DNA of 9,317 nt from Deltaproteobacteria bacterium. GTDB taxonomy: Bacteria > Desulfobacterota > Desulfobacteria > Desulfobacterales > JAFDCJ01. The stretch spans positions 1 through 9,317 of the forward strand of contig JAJRVC010000554.1 in assembly GCA_024277475.1 (NCBI GenBank), read 5' to 3'. The stretch's first letter is position 1; each line of letters opens with the position of its first letter. Under the pieces are notes generated by a model. It did not search any database and was not told where the DNA came from. It saw nothing but the letters and a program-made list of their open reading frames with translations. Of this stretch, positions 6,816-9,317 are shown one piece after another. The position numbers were made by a program, and so were the translations under genes.

Positions 6816-6890
6816 AGGCACGTAGCTCAGGGGGAGAGCGCTACCCTGACACGGTAGAAGTCGGGAGTTCAAATCTCCCCGTGCCTACCA
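6816..6890 (+). tRNA. tRNA-Val (anticodon GAC)
   Basis: The cloverleaf is complete. Acceptor AGGCACG pairs with CGTGCCT, with discriminator A and encoded CCA. The D arm is GCTC/GAGC, the anticodon stem CTACC/GGTAG with loop CTGACAC giving GAC, the variable loop AAGTC, and the T arm GGGAG-TTCAAAT-CTCCC. Length is 75. It reads GUC and GUU valine codons. I looked for a second copy of its 3' end in the downstream accessory region, as an integrated element would leave, and saw none. Confidence 0.97.
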
Positions 6891-6899
6891 GTAATTTCA

Positions 6900-6938
6900 A
6901 GAGGTTATGGCTTTGCCTGTAACCTCTTTTTTGTTTTT
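6900..6938 (+). terminator. Intrinsic terminator of tRNA-Val
   Basis: Perfect 8-bp arms AGAGGTTA (6900-6907) and TAACCTCT (6920-6927) enclose a 12-base loop. The stem runs into a T tract (6927-6932) and, after one G, five more Ts. It starts 10 bases after the CCA end. Confidence 0.9.
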
Positions 6939-6979
6939 CACCCTACAAGGCGGATCAGTAGAAAAATAAGAGAGCCGGT

Positions 6980-7342
6980 TTATTGTGGGTAAATCCATAT
7001 TACCTGACTTTTCAGCATCCGTGCAAATCTTGTCCTCTGCTTTTGGAGTCGTTTCCATTCGTTCTGTGTGTAAACGATGAGTTCAGCCGGAACCGGCAAA
7101 GCATTTAAATCCCATCGCAGGGATCGACGCTCGAACGGTTCTGCTGCCTGGTCGACAATGGCAATTAAATCTAAATCACTGCCAACCCCCGCATCTCCGC
7201 GGGCATAGGAGCCGAAATACCCAAGACTCAAAAGTCCCGGATGCCTCCGAGCTTCATTTGCCGCCCAGGATCTGGCCGCCTGGTCCACTGTCAACCGGTT
7301 AGGCCATTTGAGAATGGACGAATTTAAGGATTTCACCGGCAT
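6980..7342 (-). CDS. Minimal nucleotidyltransferase (MNT), probable antitoxin of a HEPN/MNT pair
   Basis: This is a small polymerase-beta-superfamily nucleotidyltransferase. The core motif GYFGSYARGDAGVGSDLDLI supplies Gly44-Ser45 and the metal ligands Asp56 and Asp58; a third acidic residue is Glu87 in PAELIVY. In the related HepT/MntA system the MNT protein adds AMP to the HEPN toxin and silences it; that role is inferred here. The start is uncertain. The frame is open up to 7438, but there it is only the shadow of the HEPN gene. I chose ATG at 7342 (120 residues), giving a 44-base overlap with the HEPN gene; GTG at 7336, TTG at 7294 or GTG at 7288 are alternatives, and none has a strong ribosome binding site. 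It lies second in the pair. Confidence 0.88.
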   Translation of the reverse strand: MPVKSLNSSILKWPNRLTVDQAARSWAANEARRHPGLLSLGYFGSYARGDAGVGSDLDLIAIVDQAAEPFERRSLRWDLNALPVPAELIVYTQNEWKRLQKQRTRFARMLKSQVIWIYPQ

Positions 7343-7682
7343 AACGAATCGCATCCGTGCTTTGAATAGTTCCATAGTGTTCAAAAGGAGCACCTTCCGG
7401 GTGCCCATTGGCATATCGGGTGGGGATGTAAAAGCCATCGATAACTTTTGCCTTTTCGATTAACACTTGGGGGACTTCAATGGGCAGCTCATTTAAAAGT
7501 CGGGCGACCACGTGGCCCCAGGCTTCCTGATTCAATGACAAATGCAGCGCCTTGAGGGCTTTTTCCGCAGATTGCTGGGCGGCAAAGCAAGCCCATTCAT
7601 GCCGGCCGTCATTCTGGGAAGCCTGGGCCTGTTCCAGATCCCTTTCTGCCTGTGCCAACCAATCTCGCGAACGATCAGTCAT
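7299..7682 (-). CDS. HEPN-domain protein, probable toxin of a HEPN/MNT pair
   Basis: HEPN proteins are all-helical, many of them RNases active in toxin-antitoxin and defence modules. Family features are the N-terminal helix DWLAQAERDLEQAQ, the central AQQSAEKALKAL helix (about 36-46) and the C-terminal segment YIPTRYANGHPEG with Arg89 and His94, matching the R-x4-H nuclease motif, then DAIRYAGEILKFV. The Tyr found two residues after the His in some HepT toxins (RX4HXY) is absent, so AMP modification at that site would not apply; Tyr103 lies further on. Length (127) is typical. The start ATG at 7682 has GGCAAG close by. It precedes and overlaps the MNT gene, the usual order for such pairs. Whether it is toxic is not shown. 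Confidence 0.9.
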   Translation of the reverse strand: MTDRSRDWLAQAERDLEQAQASQNDGRHEWACFAAQQSAEKALKALHLSLNQEAWGHVVARLLNELPIEVPQVLIEKAKVIDGFYIPTRYANGHPEGAPFEHYGTIQSTDAIRYAGEILKFVHSQMA

Positions 7683-7719
7683 CTTGCCAATTCCATGCAG
7701 ATTCTTCTAATAAATAAAT

Positions 7720-7748
7720 ATTATATTCCAGGGTTCCAATTATGGGAA
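7720..7748 (-). promoter_or_regulatory. Probable promoter of the HEPN/MNT pair
   Basis: On the minus strand a perfect TATAAT (7725-7720) is preceded after 17 bases by TTCCCA (7748-7743), a four-of-six match to TTGACA. The start would be near 7713, about 30 bases before the HEPN ATG. Toxin-antitoxin pairs are often autoregulated, but I see no strong operator palindrome here. Confidence 0.55.
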
Positions 7749-7797
7749 ATTCCATTTTTTTTAGATAGAGTATTCAGCAAAAAATAAAATAAAATTT

Positions 7798-7910
7798 TGT
7801 GAATCCTGTCAAAAAAGTGCCGCCACAGGTGGCTAACTTGTATCGGTTAGAGACAGCCTACTTGCACAAAATTATTTTGTCAAGAAATTTAGCAAGTTGC
7901 AGGATTCACA
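7798..7910. repeat. 113-bp structured element with 11-bp terminal inverted repeats
   Basis: TGTGAATCCTG (7798-7808) and CAGGATTCACA (7900-7910) are perfect inverted repeats. Inside are a GCCAC/GTGGC stem around 7823-7834, a stem with ACAAAAT/ATTTTGT arms (7866-7872 and 7874-7880) flanked by CTTG/CAAG, and an alternative ACTTGC/GCAAGT pairing (7860-7865 and 7892-7897). It resembles a small non-autonomous mobile element or a structured RNA. No clear target-site duplication is visible. With a single copy here the class cannot be decided. Confidence 0.55.
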
Positions 7911-7991
7911 GAAAATCGGGCAATCAACATTTTGGATTGATAATACGAAGGCTGAAACCGTTTTAAAAAGTGAAATTTTGCGCCCGGATAG

Positions 7992-8612
7992 GTGATCCAT
8001 CGGATAAAAATGAAACCACCCCTAATCCGTTTTGTTGCACTATTAAAAACTCATAACAATTTAAATGACATTAGGACCTATATTCAAGCAAGCGTTGAAT
8101 CTTCTTCGGATTTCTCCGGCTGTTTTCCGTTTATCGATGCAGATGACAATGCCAGCATGTTCGAGGTCAACAGATCAAATTGGGTTTTGGAATATGATAG
8201 CATTGATCCTAACCGTGAAGCACAGGGTCTTTTGGGTTTTGTCGTCCGGGCAAACGAATTTCATCAGCGAACAAACGGCACCGATGATATTGATATATTA
8301 GGGCGTTATCAAAGCGGAACGTACAATGTATCAGGACTCGTCAGCATCGATCAGGTAAAATGGAATTTTGGTGATGATACTACGTCGACAGAGATTTCCC
8401 CTTCTCACACCTATGCCGAAGCCGGAACCTATCTTGTCTCCAGCACGGTCATGGATGATGACAGCGTAAGTCTTACAAGCTGGATGTACCTTGATGTTGC
8501 ACCCGTCTGTCCGCATCCTGTCGGCCATGCGGATTTTATAATCGATTCCGGGGGACTTGGTCTGGATGAGTTTGCGATAAACTTCGGGAAGATAAATTGT
8601 CCTTACTTTTGA
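7992..8612 (+). pseudogene. Remnant of a secreted protein: Ntn/C45-like piece, PKD domain, decayed dockerin-like tail
   Basis: The open frame starts at a GTG (7992, with an in-frame ATG at 8010) but lacks a signal peptide and good start signals. Residues about 10-107 (FIDADDNASMFEVN, then LGFVVRANEF) resemble the middle of secreted C45/Ntn-hydrolase-like proteins, whose N-terminal catalytic part is missing. Residues about 115-170 form a PKD domain (VKWNFGDDTTSTE, SHTYAEAGTYLVSSTVMDD), a beta-sandwich common in extracellular proteins. The tail (DFIIDSGGLGLDEFAINFGK, then INCP) looks like a dockerin/EF-hand-like repeat with its calcium-binding Asp pattern lost. The pieces join with little linker, suggesting internal deletions. 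The frame ends 10 bases inside the oppositely oriented LAB_N gene. A functional short protein cannot be excluded; family calls are from memory of the patterns. Confidence 0.6.
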
Positions 8613-8875
8613 AGTGCTGTTTTTTTTTCGCGACGTATCAGATACAGATTGCGGCTGTAAATAATAATTCCCATGGACTGACCCAGGATAAATACCGGGT
8701 CTTTTCGATGAATGGAATAGACCAGCAACAACACCGATCCGGCAATACTCAGATGCCAGAACAAAAGGGGCATAATACTTTTTCCGGCCTTTTCACTTGC
8801 CAGCCATTGTACCAGAAACCTCGCGGAAAACATTAACTGGGCAAAAAATCCCAGCCCCAACCATAGCTTACTCAT
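8603..8875 (-). CDS. Small LAB_N-domain membrane protein (lipid-A-disaccharide synthase N-terminal-like)
   Basis: The 90-residue protein is almost entirely the LAB_N domain (PF07578 type): GFFAQLMFSARFLVQWLASE near the start, SIMPLLFWHLSIAGSVLLL, then DPVFILGQSMGIIIYSRNL. Three hydrophobic helices predict an inner-membrane protein. The domain is named after a segment of some LpxB proteins, but the stand-alone form has no catalytic LpxB part and is not itself lipid A disaccharide synthase. It commonly lies beside polyprenyl-phosphate glycosyltransferases, as here, suggesting a role in lipid-linked sugar transfer or flipping (inference). ATG at 8875 overlaps the upstream glycosyltransferase stop by 8 bases, with AAAGGAAA a little far upstream. 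The 3' end overlaps the facing remnant by 10 bases. Confidence 0.93.
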   Translation of the reverse strand: MSKLWLGLGFFAQLMFSARFLVQWLASEKAGKSIMPLLFWHLSIAGSVLLLVYSIHRKDPVFILGQSMGIIIYSRNLYLIRREKKTALQK

Positions 8876-9317
8876 GATTTTGCAACTTTCCTTTTGATGC
8901 GGATGTTGATTTTACCTTTGCAAATGCTGCCCTGCTTTGCAGCCACCGTACGGCTAAGGTGTCCATTATACCGACCCACAGACGGTTGTGAATGCCGTAA
9001 CTTGTTTGACCGTATCTTCGTGAGCGGTGATTTACAGATATTTGGGAAATTTTGGTGTAACCCGCTATCCTGAGCAGGGTGGGCAAAAAACGATGGAATC
9101 CCTTAAACGGGGTGATATGCTGAATGCACTCATGGCGAAATACTCTCAGGGAACATCCCACATCCGTGATGTTTTCATGAGTCAGCCAATTTCGAAAACC
9201 ATTTGCGATGCGTGAAGAGATCTTACGTGTAAAAGAGTCCATGCGGTTACGGCGCACACCGTTGACCATGTCGCAGTTTTCTGTAAACAAACATTCGATC
9301 AGACCGGGAAAATCTCC
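8868..9317 (-). CDS. Polyprenyl-phosphate-type GT2 glycosyltransferase, C-terminal part (5' end outside window)
   Basis: Family 2 glycosyltransferases of the DPM1/ArnC type move a sugar from a nucleotide donor to polyprenyl phosphate at the inner membrane. The frame is open to the window edge, so the N-terminal nucleotide-binding part is missing; a TTG at 9290 is not the start because GDFPGLIE precedes it in frame and is conserved. Visible features are MVNGVRRNRMDS, SSRIANGFRNWL, ITDVGCSLRVFRHECI (the typical D-x-GC-x-x-R segment), FKGFHRFLPTLLRIAGY, VNHRSRRYGQTSYGIHNR and the final MDTLAVRWLQSR. The visible 149 residues lack long hydrophobic helices, so no fused flippase domain is present; the overlapping LAB_N protein may provide the membrane partner. 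The sugar and acceptor cannot be told. Confidence 0.92.
   Translation of the reverse strand, partial: GDFPGLIECLFTENCDMVNGVRRNRMDSFTRKISSRIANGFRNWLTHENITDVGCSLRVFRHECIQHITPFKGFHRFLPTLLRIAGYTKISQISVNHRSRRYGQTSYGIHNRLWVGIMDTLAVRWLQSRAAFAKVKSTSASKGKLQNHE

Larger units (their letters stand above)
7683..7991. other. Gene-free 309-bp region between HEPN gene and secreted-protein remnant
   Basis: The part next to the HEPN gene carries its promoter (7720-7748). The middle holds an inverted-repeat-bounded element (7798-7910). The rest (7911-7991) shows only a short stem (7921-7925 with 7935-7939) and no recognisable promoter for the downstream frame, supporting the view that the downstream frame is a remnant. 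The region is strongly AT-rich near 7705-7800. No tRNA and no credible ORF were found. Confidence 0.6.

Noticed and set aside
758..7841. Nine-base ACAAGTTAG at 758-766 matching the reverse complement at 7833-7841, as a shared element
   Set aside because: A nine-base match in AT-rich sequence over 9 kb is expected by chance and does not extend.
6816..8612. Genomic island integrated at tRNA-Val
   Set aside because: No repeat of the tRNA 3' end, no integrase and no boundary repeat were found; the accessory look of the region alone is not enough.

Overview
The window is ordinary bacterial chromosome, most likely from a Gram-negative, sulfate-reducer-like member of the Desulfobacterota (Deltaproteobacteria). 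The Gram-negative part is fairly safe: there is a lipoprotein-type ApbE, a Sec-exported periplasmic protein with a FlgT-like start, and a lipid-A-disaccharide-synthase-N-like membrane protein. The Desulfobacterota part is inference from protein flavour and the style of the intergenic repeats; no taxonomic marker gene is present.

Layout. Bases 1-376 hold the 3' part of a cyclophilin-type peptidyl-prolyl isomerase, followed by a probable weak terminator. A tRNA-Ser(UGA) lies on the minus strand at 506-593. Upstream of it, a perfect 64-bp palindrome (637-700) sits exactly between two divergent promoter-like sequences, one reading into the tRNA and one into a small acidic protein of unknown function (871-1344). 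Next come apbE (FAD:protein FMN transferase, 1491-2513) and a tightly coupled pair, rimO (S12 methylthiotransferase) and a long-chain polyprenyl diphosphate synthase, whose stop and start overlap as ATGA. A gene-free 390-bp stretch follows, with a 7-bp minisatellite and a large hairpin element. It leads into an exported 402-residue protein with a FlgT/LPP20-like N-terminal domain (5416-6624).

A tRNA-Val(GAC) with a good promoter and terminator (6816-6938) separates this housekeeping part from a more accessory part. There, on the minus strand, is a HEPN/minimal-nucleotidyltransferase pair of the toxin-antitoxin type. Upstream of it is a roughly 113-bp structured element bounded by 11-bp inverted repeats, then a plus-strand remnant of a larger secreted protein (Ntn/C45-hydrolase-like piece, PKD domain, decayed dockerin-like tail). 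The window ends with two overlapping minus-strand genes, a polyprenyl-phosphate-type GT2 glycosyltransferase (incomplete at the window edge) and a small three-helix LAB_N membrane protein, a pair typical of lipid-linked sugar modification.

How the genes fit together: polyprenyl diphosphate synthase supplies quinone side chains or related long prenyl chains, and the GT2 probably uses a polyprenyl-phosphate carrier, but they are at opposite ends of the window and not one pathway unit. I see no convincing new multi-gene system. The items most worth a second look are the palindrome between divergent promoters, the hairpin elements, the HEPN/MNT pair and the decayed secreted protein.
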